The notes beneath the pieces were generated by a model. It did no database searches and was not told the origin of the DNA. It was given only the letters and a program-made list of their open reading frames with translations. A stretch of DNA of 64,000 nt, from the NCBI RefSeq assembly GCF_019977395.1, contig NZ_AP024660.1, positions 372,001 through 436,000 on the forward strand. The letters are read 5' to 3'. Shown here piece by piece: positions 26,847 through 35,806 of the stretch. Source of the DNA: Arthrobacter sp. NicSoilC5. GTDB taxonomy: Bacteria > Actinomycetota > Actinomycetes > Actinomycetales > Micrococcaceae. How positions within the stretch are numbered: position 1 is the first letter of the stretch; each line of letters begins with the position of its first letter. Both the position numbers and the translations under genes were made by a program.

Positions 26847-27731
26847 ATGGGCCTTTCTATAGCCGAGGATGCGGGCGGAGTTGTACACCTGTTGGGAACG
26901 GTTCCTGTCTACGCAGGCCGTCATTTACATGTAGTCGACTACCCTGTGCACAGCCATTCGTTTGTCGAAGTGGTAGTCGTCGTCAACGGGTCCGCCGTCC
27001 ACGAATGCGGGACAAGTTCAGCAAGGATACACCAAGGCGATGTGATATTCCTCAAGCCCGGGATTGCGCATGGTTACGGGTCTTGCCGTGACCTCGAAGT
27101 CTATAACTTCGGTATTAGCACCACTTTGTTGCATCACTCTCTTTCGTGGATGGTGAGCGATACTCGTGTAGCCCGAGCACTTTTCTCCAACGCAGATCCC
27201 GGGTCCGAGCAAATGTTATTTAGCGGACGGCTGCCCAATTGTGTCCTCACATCGTTCATCGAGCGGATGGCTGCGCTTGTACAGCTGTGCAGAGATGACT
27301 CGGAAAAGCGAGCAGAATTTATGTCTGGTTTGCTTCTGCTTCTCGACGACCTGGTACGTCAGGTTGTCAAGAACCAAGAAGCTTCCTCGGCCGCTACTCA
27401 TCCGGCCGTAATCGAGGGCATTCGGCTGTTCGAGGAGAGCCTGCAGGAATCTTGGACCTTGGATGCTTTAGCCCGAAAGCTGCATATCACTCCAAGCCAC
27501 TTGGCGCGGCTGTTCAGAGCGCAGCTTGGTTTGCCTCCGTTGGCCTATCTGGCGCGGCGACGGGTGGAGACGGCGGCTCGTCTTCTTATTGATACTGACA
27601 ACTCAATCGCCCGGATAGGACGCGAAGTAGGGTGGCCAGACGCGAATTACTTTGCCCGACGTTTCAGGGTACATTCGGGACTCTCGCCAACGGCATATCG
27701 ACAGCGATTCGGGCGACCGCGGGAGGCTTGA
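26847..27731 (+). CDS. AraC family transcriptional regulator
   Basis: A 294-residue protein with a cupin sensor and a double HTH. The sensor reads HVVDYPVHSHSFVEVVVVVN, then IHQGDVIFLKPGIAHGYGSC, a jelly-roll sugar-binding arrangement. The C-terminal 100 residues contain WTLDALARKLHITPSHLARL, FRAQLGLPPLAYLARRRVET and IARIGREVGWPDANYFARRF, typical of AraC/XylS. The layout is that of RhaR/RhaS-like activators. It lies between lacI and a galactanase gene within the plant-polysaccharide locus. Activation of one of the flanking glycosidase or transport operons is likely; the effector is not known. Confidence 0.9.
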   Translation: MGLSIAEDAGGVVHLLGTVPVYAGRHLHVVDYPVHSHSFVEVVVVVNGSAVHECGTSSARIHQGDVIFLKPGIAHGYGSCRDLEVYNFGISTTLLHHSLSWMVSDTRVARALFSNADPGSEQMLFSGRLPNCVLTSFIERMAALVQLCRDDSEKRAEFMSGLLLLLDDLVRQVVKNQEASSAATHPAVIEGIRLFEESLQESWTLDALARKLHITPSHLARLFRAQLGLPPLAYLARRRVETAARLLIDTDNSIARIGREVGWPDANYFARRFRVHSGLSPTAYRQRFGRPREA

Positions 27732-27736
27732 CCGTT

Positions 27737-27776
27737 TTGATCCCGTTAGGCGAGTCATGGCACCTAACGGGATCAA
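27737..27776. terminator. Bidirectional hairpin terminator
   Basis: A perfect 14-bp stem (TTGATCCCGTTAGG at 27737-27750 and its complement at 27763-27776) with a 12-base loop lies between the convergent araC and galactanase genes. There is no T-run, as is usual in actinobacteria. Confidence 0.75.
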
Positions 27777-27793
27777 TCCGGACCGGCTAGCCC

Positions 27794-29134
27794 TTATAGG
27801 AGCGGGAGCCCGGCAGGCAGGCCATCCTGAATACCCCGCAACGCGGGCTCCGCCTTAGCGATGTTGCCCTCAGGTGTAAAGAAGCTCATCGGCTGCCAGC
27901 CGCCGAGTGCATAATCCGGCGCCCAGGGACGTATTCCGGACAGCACACCGCTGGTTGCACCCCAGGCAGTGAGGTCGCGGTAGAAGCGGTACTCGCCATC
28001 TTGATCCTGGGGGTATTCGATCAAGGGCGAATTCCAGGCGAACGGTTGGCCCATGGTGCCCGACGGGTAGCCGGTTTCACTGATAAAGACCTTCTTCCCG
28101 TACCGCTCCTTCAGGAGAGTCGCCGTGGCCTGGAAAGAAGTCAGAGACCCACCAGTGGCGGTGGGGTAGTAGGAGACGCCAATCTCGTCGAAGTCGATGC
28201 CAGCATCGCTCATCGATTGCCAGAATTCCGTGAGGAGGTCTGGGAAGTAGAAAGCAGTCGTACTGGTATGGGTACTGAATCGGGCATGAGGGTCAACACT
28301 GCGGATTCCCGAGGCCACCGCCGCGAAAATTGCACCAATGTGTGGCCAGAGGTGCTGTTTGAGCCAGGCTGTCCGGTCAGGCATGCCAAAGAGCTGCATA
28401 GCGGTCATCCTGCCAATTTCTGGATCTACTGCGTCCGGCGGGCTGTACGACCAGTATGCTGTGGATTCGGTGAAGCTCCGTATCGCAACACCCGCGGATC
28501 CGAACTCAACTTCATTACCGAGGTCCCAGACATTTACTTCCGCGCCGGTGGCCAGAATTTGTCTTGCAACACGTGCCCCATAGTCCTTCATGGCCGCAAC
28601 CATGACGGTAATCGGCTGGGAGGTCCAAGGCCCAGGTACCGCGATCTGTGGGTAGTCAGAGAAATCAGGGCCAGGTTGATGCGAAATATCGCCGTAGACC
28701 GCAAACAGGCCCAGTTCGGGGTTGAAGGGCAATCCTAGCTTGCGAGCAAGGCGGGCCTTTTCGAGACCCGGTTCCAGTCCGTGCTGTGCGTCCACGTCAT
28801 TGGCGGTTCGCCGCGTGGCAATCCGCGCATAAACCTCGTTTCCGCCATGTGCCATGAAGAGCCGTTGTACCTCTTCCAGGGACGCTGCCGTCAGCGAACC
28901 GTCGGTGTAGGTAAGGCCCTTCTGGAGCATCGATGACGTAAAGGGGGAAACCGACAATCCCGCACGGAACGTGGCGCTGGGAGGCAAAACACTTTTGGGT
29001 TTAGCCCACGCCGAAGGGGCACCTGCCGCTATGCCAGCGCCGGCCATCAACCCACCGGCGGCAGAGATCGAGAGGAATTTGCGACGGTTAAAGTCGCTTC
29101 GCGGAGATTGCGATGGAGGATTTAGTGACGTCAT
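27794..29134 (-). CDS. Secreted GH53-like arabinogalactan endo-beta-1,4-galactanase
   Basis: A 446-residue protein. The start is placed at ATG 29134, because the 64 upstream residues of the longer frame are out of character and because it begins a Tat-type signal (FNRRKFLSISAAGGLMAGAG, ending near PSAWA). The mature enzyme contains NVWDLGNEVEFG, with the putative acid/base Glu, and KKVFISETGYPSGTMG, with the putative nucleophile Glu. These are the two motifs of clan GH-A family 53. It would cut galactan side chains of pectin outside the cell, which suits a neighbourhood of rhamnosidases. It could belong to another GH-A family; overall sequence is divergent. Confidence 0.7.
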   Translation of the reverse strand: MTSLNPPSQSPRSDFNRRKFLSISAAGGLMAGAGIAAGAPSAWAKPKSVLPPSATFRAGLSVSPFTSSMLQKGLTYTDGSLTAASLEEVQRLFMAHGGNEVYARIATRRTANDVDAQHGLEPGLEKARLARKLGLPFNPELGLFAVYGDISHQPGPDFSDYPQIAVPGPWTSQPITVMVAAMKDYGARVARQILATGAEVNVWDLGNEVEFGSAGVAIRSFTESTAYWSYSPPDAVDPEIGRMTAMQLFGMPDRTAWLKQHLWPHIGAIFAAVASGIRSVDPHARFSTHTSTTAFYFPDLLTEFWQSMSDAGIDFDEIGVSYYPTATGGSLTSFQATATLLKERYGKKVFISETGYPSGTMGQPFAWNSPLIEYPQDQDGEYRFYRDLTAWGATSGVLSGIRPWAPDYALGGWQPMSFFTPEGNIAKAEPALRGIQDGLPAGLPLL

Positions 29135-29669
29135 CGTCGGTCTTTCTTTTCGTGGGAACTCGGCTTGATCAAAGCTGCCTTTCAATTCTGGGGTTTGCCC
29201 GCATTCCTCGATAGCACTCTGTTGCTTTCCTCTAGCACCCAGTTGATCTATTCGACGTTTCACACCCGCCGGGAGATGCTTTCCTCCAGCGGTCCTGAGA
29301 CGGGTTCCGATAACGTGATCAACCACGCGAGGGCGTTACTCGTGCGGCAGAGAGACGCTCCGGATAGCGTGCGGGCACAGTTTCGTCACCAAGCCGCGGG
29401 TCAGACGCAGCACAACCTCCATATGTGAGCGGACACTGCCAGGGCCTGCACTGTGCCAAGACGTCAGTCCTGGCGACAACGGGCCGTTCAAAGCCGCACT
29501 TTGCAAGGTTCGGAGGTGATGACCCGGACCAAGCGAATGGCCGACTTTGTAGCCTACGTCCCGTTCCCCACAGCTATGACCGCATGTGCCGTAGATTCGG
29601 TGGCCCACCCCAATGGCCGTAGGTGGGCCATGATTCCGCTATGTGTTCTTTGCCGAATCCGGGGACTGT
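29135..29669. other. Intergenic stretch between galactanase and second rhamnosidase
   Basis: No gene is supported. It must hold the galactanase promoter. The only clear structure is the hairpin at 29601-29630 described separately. Confidence 0.4.
29601..29630 (-). terminator. Hairpin terminator after the second rhamnosidase gene
   Basis: TGGCCCACC (29601-29609) pairs with GGTGGGCCA (29622-29630) across a 12-base loop, 40 bases beyond the stop of the minus-strand GH78 gene. Confidence 0.6.
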
Positions 29670-31922
29670 TCAGGCCGTCGGGACCATGGTGACTTCGAAG
29701 CTATGCCTGCCTGATGCGATGGTGTGCGTGGTGCCATCTGGAAGGATGACATCGGCAAGAATTCCTTCAGGGACGAGCGTTTCGACGGTCACGTGATGTT
29801 CTCCGTCGCGGCTCCAGCCGCACTCGGCCGTCCCGTGGGGGGTGTCCAGGGTTGCCTTGGCGTAATCGAGCCCTGGTCCCGGCACGGGTTGCAACAGCAG
29901 ACGTGAGTAGCCAGGTTCGGCGGGACGGAGGCCGGCTACATAGGTGTAGAGCCAGTCGACGACGGCACCGAGGGCATAGTGATTGAAGCTCGTCATCTCG
30001 CCGGGGTTGATGGTGCCGTCCTCGAGCATCGAGTCCCAACGTTCCCAAATTGTGGTGGCGCCCATGCTGACGGGGTATAGCCAGGAGGGGTTGCCCGTCT
30101 CCAGGAGCAGGCGGTAAGCCTCCTCGATGTGTCCGGTTTCAGTGAGGGCGCGATTGATAAAGGGGGTACCAGCGAAACCAGTAGAGATGCGATAGCCCGC
30201 GTTTCGGACCAACTCGGCAAGCCGGTCGCCGGCTGGCTCCAGCAGGTCCTCCGGAAGCAGCGCAAAACAGATCGCCAGAGTGTAGACCGTAGGGCAGTCG
30301 GAAACGATCCTGCCCGACCCATCGACGTAAGCATCGTTGAATGCTGCGCGCGTGCGTTGAGCCAGCTCATGCCAGCGTTCGGCGTCACTGGTCTTCCCAA
30401 GGAGTTCTGCGGTCTCCGCAGCAACACGGGCTGAGCGGTAAAGGCAGGAGGTTGCAACTACTCCGGGATCGGCCTTGGCTTTCCACGGTTCATCAGGTGC
30501 GGCGTCAGGGTCGAGCCAGTCACCGAACTGGAAGCCTTGGTCCCACACACCGGTGGCGGAAAGCCGAGGAAGCACGGATTCAAGGTGGAGGACCATGCCG
30601 GGGTAATGTTCGGCCAACCGCTGCCGGTCCCCGTAGGCGTTCCATAGTGCCTCCGGAACCCAGACTGCCGCGTCACCCCAGATGGTCTTAGGGCCCGCAA
30701 ACAGCTCTTCCCGTTCAGCGTGTTCGTCCGGAAAATTGGCGTATTTGAGTACGTCAGGAACAACGTGCGGCACCCCGTATTTCCCGTGGCGGGTTTCTTC
30801 TGCGAGATCGAGAAGCCACTTGTGCAGGAAATCTGCGGTTTCAAACTGAAACGTTGCCGTGGACGCGTAGGCTGCCAAGTCACCGGTCCAGCCGAGACGC
30901 TCATCACGTTGCGGACAATCCGTTGGTACGTCAAGGAAGTTGCCTTTCTGGCTCCAGATGGAGTTGCTGACGAGCTTGTTGACCAGCTCGTTTGAACACT
31001 GGAACCAGCCAGTGCGACGCATTTGAGAGTGGACCACCACTGCTTCGAGATCCTCAATGCCGGGGGTACCCGGCCAGCCAGTGATCTCCGCATAACGGAA
31101 ACCGTGGAACGTCAGGGTCGGTTCGAACGAGTCGAGTTCCCCGGAAAGCACGAAAGTGTCGGTGGCCTTGGCCCCGCGCAACGGACGGGTCCCCAGCTCC
31201 TCGTGCTCCAAGACTTCGGCGTGCCGGATAGTTATTTCAGAGCCGGCCGGACCCTGGACCCGGAAGCGAAGCCAACCGACCAGGTTCTGCCCGAAGTCCA
31301 CCAGCACGCGGCCGGCCGGTGAAGTCCAGATGCGCTGGGGACGAAGCGATTCCTGCCGCACCACCGGCGGCCCGACCTGTGAGATCAGTGTCGAGCGGTC
31401 AAAATCTAAACAGCGGACTTCCAACGCAGCACCCGCGCCCCGGAGCCGGGCGTCAATTTTTTGTCCGTTATAGAGGCTGTTTTCGGGGGTATCGCTCGCG
31501 TGGGCACCCCAGGAGTCGTCCGTAACGATCTTTTGGCTGCTCCCATCTGAATAGGTGAGTTCGAGCTCCCCGATAAATCCGATTTCCTCGCCGTAGTTGG
31601 CGTTGGCATTCTCGAAGCCCAAGTCTCCGCGGTACCAGCCATTGCCAAGCAGGACCTCCAAGTCCACGCCGTCCTGCACCAAGTCGATGACGTCCACTTC
31701 CTGCACCTGCAGCCGCCACTCATAGGAGGTCCAGCCTGGCGTCAAAAGTGCCTTTGAAACGGGCTGGCCGCCAATGCGGGCCTCGTACACACCGTGGGCG
31801 GTGGCACGCAGAGTCGCCTTCTGGAGGTGGCCTGCACGCGTGTCCAGCTTGATAGTGCTAGTCAGCACGACGGCGGCGGTGCGTCCGGCGTCTGCAGTGA
31901 TCATGGTTGCGGTTTCGAGCAC
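29670..31922 (-). CDS. Alpha-L-rhamnosidase (GH78), second copy
   Basis: A 750-residue protein with the same order of signatures as the copy at 21315: LLTPGWTSYEWRLQVQEVDV, GNGWYRGDLGFENAN, DCPQRDERLGWTGDLAAY, FQFGDWLDPDAAPDEPWKAK, ISTGFAGTPFINRALTETGH and MGATTIWERWDSMLEDGTIN. It has no signal peptide, so it is cytoplasmic. Sequence between the motifs differs widely, so this is an old paralogue rather than a recent duplication, probably with a different linkage or aglycone preference. It is transcribed alone, diverging from the ABC transporter operon across about 570 bases that contain operator site 3. Confidence 0.92.
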   Translation of the reverse strand: MLETATMITADAGRTAAVVLTSTIKLDTRAGHLQKATLRATAHGVYEARIGGQPVSKALLTPGWTSYEWRLQVQEVDVIDLVQDGVDLEVLLGNGWYRGDLGFENANANYGEEIGFIGELELTYSDGSSQKIVTDDSWGAHASDTPENSLYNGQKIDARLRGAGAALEVRCLDFDRSTLISQVGPPVVRQESLRPQRIWTSPAGRVLVDFGQNLVGWLRFRVQGPAGSEITIRHAEVLEHEELGTRPLRGAKATDTFVLSGELDSFEPTLTFHGFRYAEITGWPGTPGIEDLEAVVVHSQMRRTGWFQCSNELVNKLVSNSIWSQKGNFLDVPTDCPQRDERLGWTGDLAAYASTATFQFETADFLHKWLLDLAEETRHGKYGVPHVVPDVLKYANFPDEHAEREELFAGPKTIWGDAAVWVPEALWNAYGDRQRLAEHYPGMVLHLESVLPRLSATGVWDQGFQFGDWLDPDAAPDEPWKAKADPGVVATSCLYRSARVAAETAELLGKTSDAERWHELAQRTRAAFNDAYVDGSGRIVSDCPTVYTLAICFALLPEDLLEPAGDRLAELVRNAGYRISTGFAGTPFINRALTETGHIEEAYRLLLETGNPSWLYPVSMGATTIWERWDSMLEDGTINPGEMTSFNHYALGAVVDWLYTYVAGLRPAEPGYSRLLLQPVPGPGLDYAKATLDTPHGTAECGWSRDGEHHVTVETLVPEGILADVILPDGTTHTIASGRHSFEVTMVPTA

Positions 31923-32496
31923 GGAGGTTTCCTTCGGTGGCGTTTGGGAGGCAGCTGAACGCGTTGTATGGGCTTAGCAATACGCACGTGCCCCCAGTAG
32001 GCGGGATCGGTGTTGGTACGTAAGGCGCCGCAATCCAAGAAATTCGTGACGCGGCGGGCTGGGCGGAGGAGAGGTGGCCTTAGCCCTTTACCGCTTGACG
32101 CGGGGAGGGGAGATGGGGCCATACCTACTCAGGATTTGCTGCCAGCGGCAAGAGTACTTGGAAGTATAGACGGGAACACCCGAAAATGAATCGATCCAAT
32201 TTGGTTGCGCCCGATCATCGAACCGTTTACGATCAATCTCAGCTAGCTCGCGATAGTTACGCAGCTCACAGAAAATTGTTACCACGTTTTACTGGTAGCA
32301 ACCAAAGAAGCGGCGTGCAGAGCCTGCACCGAAGTCCGCGCAACCAGGGCCTCCTGCCCTTCGGCTGCGCGGCAAGTCGGAGGTGCGCGAAAGGCTGTCA
32401 ACTGTTCTTGAATCCTCGGATCGGCGCAATCCGTCCGAAACATTGAAACGTTCCAAGCGCGTCGCAGCGCTGGAACCTAACTTCCAGGAGGCTGGA
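31923..32496. promoter_or_regulatory. Divergent promoter region with LacI-type operator candidate, site 3
   Basis: CTAGCTCGCGATAG at 32243-32256 matches the CTAGC-NCGN-GCTAG form with one mismatch. A second inverted repeat, TTGTTACCA (32276-32284) against TGGTAGCAA (32293-32301), has one mismatch and an 8-base spacer. The region separates the second GH78 gene from the sugar ABC transporter genes and could serve both. No gene is supported inside it. Confidence 0.5.
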
Positions 32497-33807
32497 TTGG
32501 GAATTAGAAAGAACCACGCCGCATTCGTGGGTGCCGCAGCGACGCTGGCCCTTGCTCTCACAGGGTGCGCTGGAGGCGGCGGAGCGGCAACGGGGGGCAA
32601 GACGACGCTTTCGTTCCTAGTAGACAACGCGGACGCCACCGTTGCAGCGGCCCAGGAGCTGGCGAAGGAGTTCACGGCAGCCAACCCTGACATCGTGGTC
32701 GATGTGCAGACCCGGCCCGGCGGCTCGGACGGCGACAACGCCGTGAAGACCAAGCTTGCCACGGGCGACATGGCCGACGTGTTCCTGTACAACTCCGGTT
32801 CATTGTTCCAGCAGATCAGCCCTGAACAGAACCTTGTTGCTGTGACAGACCAGCCGTACATGTCAGGGGTCTCCGACTCGTTCAAACCAGTCGTGACCGT
32901 GAACGGGCAGGCATACGGCGTGCCGTTCGGTAGCGGCATGGCCGGGGGGGTGCTCTACAACAAAAAGGTATATTCGAAACTTGGCCTTTCGGTGCCAAAG
33001 ACCTGGGCTGACTTCATCGCCAACAGCCAGAAGATCAAAGACTCCGGCGTCACACCGATCATCCAGAGCTATAAAGACACCTGGACGTCACAGCTCTTCG
33101 TCCTGGGGGACTTCGCCAACGTCGCAAAGTCCGAGCCGAACTTTGCTGCCGACTACACGGCAAACAAGGCCAAGTACGCGACAGACACTGCCGCGATCAA
33201 GGGATTTCAACACCAGGAAGAAGCCGCAAAAGCCAGCCTCTTCAACAAGGACTTCGCCTCCGCAACATACGCTCAGGGCCTCGATATGCTCGCGAACGGC
33301 GACGGCGCCCAGTACCCGATGTTGACCATGGGGCTCGCGGGCATCCAAGCAAGCAACCCTGACAAGCTCAACGACATCGGGTTCTTCCCTCTGCCGGGGG
33401 ACAGCGCAACGAGCAATGTCGCCACGGTTTGGCTGCCGGGTGGGGTCTACATCCCGAAGTCATCCAAGCACGTCTCCGAGGCCGAGAAATTCCAGGCTTT
33501 CATCGCGAGCAAGGAAGGGTGTGACGCCCAAACGAAAGCAGCCGGCGTCACCGGGCCGTATCTCGTGAAGGACTGCACATTGCCATCCGATGCCCCCGCT
33601 GCAGTGCAGGACATGCTCCCGTTCTTCAACGACCCTGCGAAGAACAGCCCTGCGCTAGAGTTCCTCTCCCCTGTCAAGGGACCTTCGCTGGAACAGTTCA
33701 CGGTGCTGGTCGGCACCCAGCAGGCGGACGCCCAGAAGGCTGCGCAGCTCTATGACGAGGACATCAAGAAGCAGGCCCAACAGCTCAACCTGCCTGGTTG
33801 GAACTGA
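32497..33807 (+). CDS. Sugar ABC transporter substrate-binding lipoprotein
   Basis: A 436-residue protein. The TTG at 32497 is chosen because a perfect AGGAGG site ends five bases before it and the lipoprotein signal follows directly (GIRKNHAAFVGAAATLALALTGC, lipobox LTGC). The mature part is family 1 extracellular solute-binding: FTAANPDIVVDVQTRPGGSD, KTKLATGDMADVFLYNSGSL, YGVPFGSGMAGGVLYNKKVY and MLTMGLAGIQ. It captures a carbohydrate outside the membrane for the two permeases downstream. No ATPase gene is in the operon, so a shared MsiK-like ATPase must serve it, as is common in actinobacteria. Rhamnose or a short rhamnoside is the likely ligand by context. Confidence 0.9.
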   Translation: MGIRKNHAAFVGAAATLALALTGCAGGGGAATGGKTTLSFLVDNADATVAAAQELAKEFTAANPDIVVDVQTRPGGSDGDNAVKTKLATGDMADVFLYNSGSLFQQISPEQNLVAVTDQPYMSGVSDSFKPVVTVNGQAYGVPFGSGMAGGVLYNKKVYSKLGLSVPKTWADFIANSQKIKDSGVTPIIQSYKDTWTSQLFVLGDFANVAKSEPNFAADYTANKAKYATDTAAIKGFQHQEEAAKASLFNKDFASATYAQGLDMLANGDGAQYPMLTMGLAGIQASNPDKLNDIGFFPLPGDSATSNVATVWLPGGVYIPKSSKHVSEAEKFQAFIASKEGCDAQTKAAGVTGPYLVKDCTLPSDAPAAVQDMLPFFNDPAKNSPALEFLSPVKGPSLEQFTVLVGTQQADAQKAAQLYDEDIKKQAQQLNLPGWN

Positions 33808-33865
33808 TCAGAACCACAAAGGTCCGGGGCGGCCATGTCGCCCCGGACCCGCTCCAGGAGTTTCA

Positions 33866-34810
33866 ATGACCGTCAACCAGACCTCGCCGACCGTCTCGCC
33901 TCCTCGCCAGGAGGCAGCGGCCCCGCCCAGCGGCAAGCCCTTAGCGCGGAAGGCCAAAAAAAGCGCCTACCCCTACTGGTTTTACCTACCGGCCGCGGCA
34001 ATCTACGCGGCCCTGTTCCTGCTGCCGACATTCGCCTCGTTCATCTTCAGCTTCACGCGCTGGACGATCTTCGACGCCACGTTTATCGGTTTCGGTAACT
34101 TCATTCAATTCTTCCAGGAGCCGGCACTTGTAACCGGCCTACGAAACACCATTGTCTATGCCGCAGTGACTTCCGTGTTGAAGGTCGTACTCGGCATGCT
34201 GTGCGGAATCCTGCTCACGTCGAACATCATTGCGCGGGGATTCCTGCGTTCGGTGTTGTTCTTCCCGGTACTCCTGAGCACCATCGGGGTCGGCATCATG
34301 TTTAGCGTCCTCATGGATCCAACCAAGGGGCTCATCAACCAGGTTCTCGGCGTCGTTGGGATCCAAGGCCCCGCGTGGCTCGCCGACCCAGCCTGGGCGC
34401 TTCTCTCCGTCGCACTCGTGGACGTATGGAAGGGCGTAGGCCTGGCAACAGTGATCTACATCGCCGGAATCGTGTCCATTCCCCAGGAATTCTTTGAGGC
34501 CGCGAGGGTCGATGGCGCTGGCTCCTTGAAAACCTTCTGGAATATCACAATGCCGCTTGCACGTCCGGCGACGACGACGGTCATCATCCTTTCCCTCATC
34601 GGCGGCCTGCGATCGTTCGACCTCATCTGGGCCATGACTCAAGGCGGGCCCGGATTCGCGTCCGACGTCATCGCCTCAGTCATCTACAAGCAGTACCAAG
34701 CCGGTTTCTATGGGCTGTCCACCGCCGGAAACGTGGTCCTCTTCCTCATAGTCACCGCCGTCATCCTTCCCCTGTCAATTCTTCTCAACCGCAAGGAGGT
34801 CGAGCAATGA
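33866..34810 (+). CDS. Sugar ABC transporter permease, MalF/UgpA type
   Basis: A 314-residue protein from ATG 33866 behind CCAGGAG. It has six predicted helices. The ATPase-contact EAA loop reads IPQEFFEAARVDGAGSLKTF, followed by NITMPLARPATTTVI. A hydrophilic N-terminus of about 30 residues precedes the first helix. It is 58 bases after the binding protein gene and overlaps the next permease gene by four bases. Confidence 0.93.
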   Translation: MTVNQTSPTVSPPRQEAAAPPSGKPLARKAKKSAYPYWFYLPAAAIYAALFLLPTFASFIFSFTRWTIFDATFIGFGNFIQFFQEPALVTGLRNTIVYAAVTSVLKVVLGMLCGILLTSNIIARGFLRSVLFFPVLLSTIGVGIMFSVLMDPTKGLINQVLGVVGIQGPAWLADPAWALLSVALVDVWKGVGLATVIYIAGIVSIPQEFFEAARVDGAGSLKTFWNITMPLARPATTTVIILSLIGGLRSFDLIWAMTQGGPGFASDVIASVIYKQYQAGFYGLSTAGNVVLFLIVTAVILPLSILLNRKEVEQ

Positions 34811-35634
34811 GAAATTTGAAACGCTATGGGCCCGGCACTCTCGCCATCATCCTGGCCACCGCGTTGTTCCTCGTCCCTCTCGCGTTCATGGTGCTCACCG
34901 CAGTCAAGGACCGCCGTCAGGCGGCAAAGCTCGACTGGTCCTGGCCCACGAACTTTTCCCTGCTCGAGAACCTTCAGCAGGTCATCTCGGCGCGGAACTT
35001 TATGCTCGTCACGGCCTTCGTCAACAGCACTATCCTGACTTTAGTAAGCATCACCGTTTTGGTGGTCCTCGCGGCGATGGTCGCCTGGGTTCTACAACGA
35101 CGCCGCAGCCGCTGGAACGGAGTGGCCAACTTCCTCATCCTCTCCGGACTCATCATCCCGCCCGCTGTCGTACCGACTATCTGGGTACTTCAAGGACTGG
35201 GCCTGTTCAAGACCATGCCCGGGCTCATCCTCGTAGAAGTAGCCTTCGGCATGTCCTTTTGCGTGATGATCTTCCGTGCGTTTATCTCCACCATCCCCCG
35301 CGAACTCGACGAGGCCGCAGTGATAGACGGCTGCGGCCCGGTACGGCTCTTCTTCCGGGTGATCTTTCCGCTCCTACGCTCGGTCATCGTGACAGTGGTG
35401 GTTGTCCAGTCCGTCGCAATCTTCAACGATTTCCAAAACCCGCTGTACTTCTTCCCAGGCGACAAGAACGCCACCGTCCAGCTCACGCTCTTCAACTTCC
35501 AGAGCCAGTTCACAACCAGCTACAACCTGCTCTTCACCGACATTCTGCTTGTCACCATTCCACCCCTCATCATGTACCTATTCTTCAACCGCCAGATTGT
35601 CGCAGGAATGACCGCCGGCGCCGTCAAAGGCTAG
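34807..35634 (+). CDS. Sugar ABC transporter permease, MalG type
   Basis: A 275-residue protein with six predicted helices and the EAA loop IPRELDEAAVIDGCGPVRLF, followed by FRVIFPLLRSVIVTVV. It starts inside the stop of the previous permease gene (ATGA). Length and motif placement match MalG-type partners in CUT1 importers. It forms the membrane channel with the product of 33866. The rhamnose isomerase gene begins 172 bases later, probably still in the same transcript or from its own promoter. Confidence 0.93.
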   Translation: MRNLKRYGPGTLAIILATALFLVPLAFMVLTAVKDRRQAAKLDWSWPTNFSLLENLQQVISARNFMLVTAFVNSTILTLVSITVLVVLAAMVAWVLQRRRSRWNGVANFLILSGLIIPPAVVPTIWVLQGLGLFKTMPGLILVEVAFGMSFCVMIFRAFISTIPRELDEAAVIDGCGPVRLFFRVIFPLLRSVIVTVVVVQSVAIFNDFQNPLYFFPGDKNATVQLTLFNFQSQFTTSYNLLFTDILLVTIPPLIMYLFFNRQIVAGMTAGAVKG

Positions 35635-35806
35635 CCCTCGCGCATCAGAGCTCACTAGGTATGCCGCCCTCCGATAGGTGAAGCGCCTGCCCCTTTTGGC
35701 TGCTTAGCGGGCTAACAAAGCAACCTCAGGCTCACGTGGCGGGCGGCCCATGCCATCTACTGAGCCAGCAAAAACAAACACGAACAAGACACCGGAAAGA
35801 ACCATC

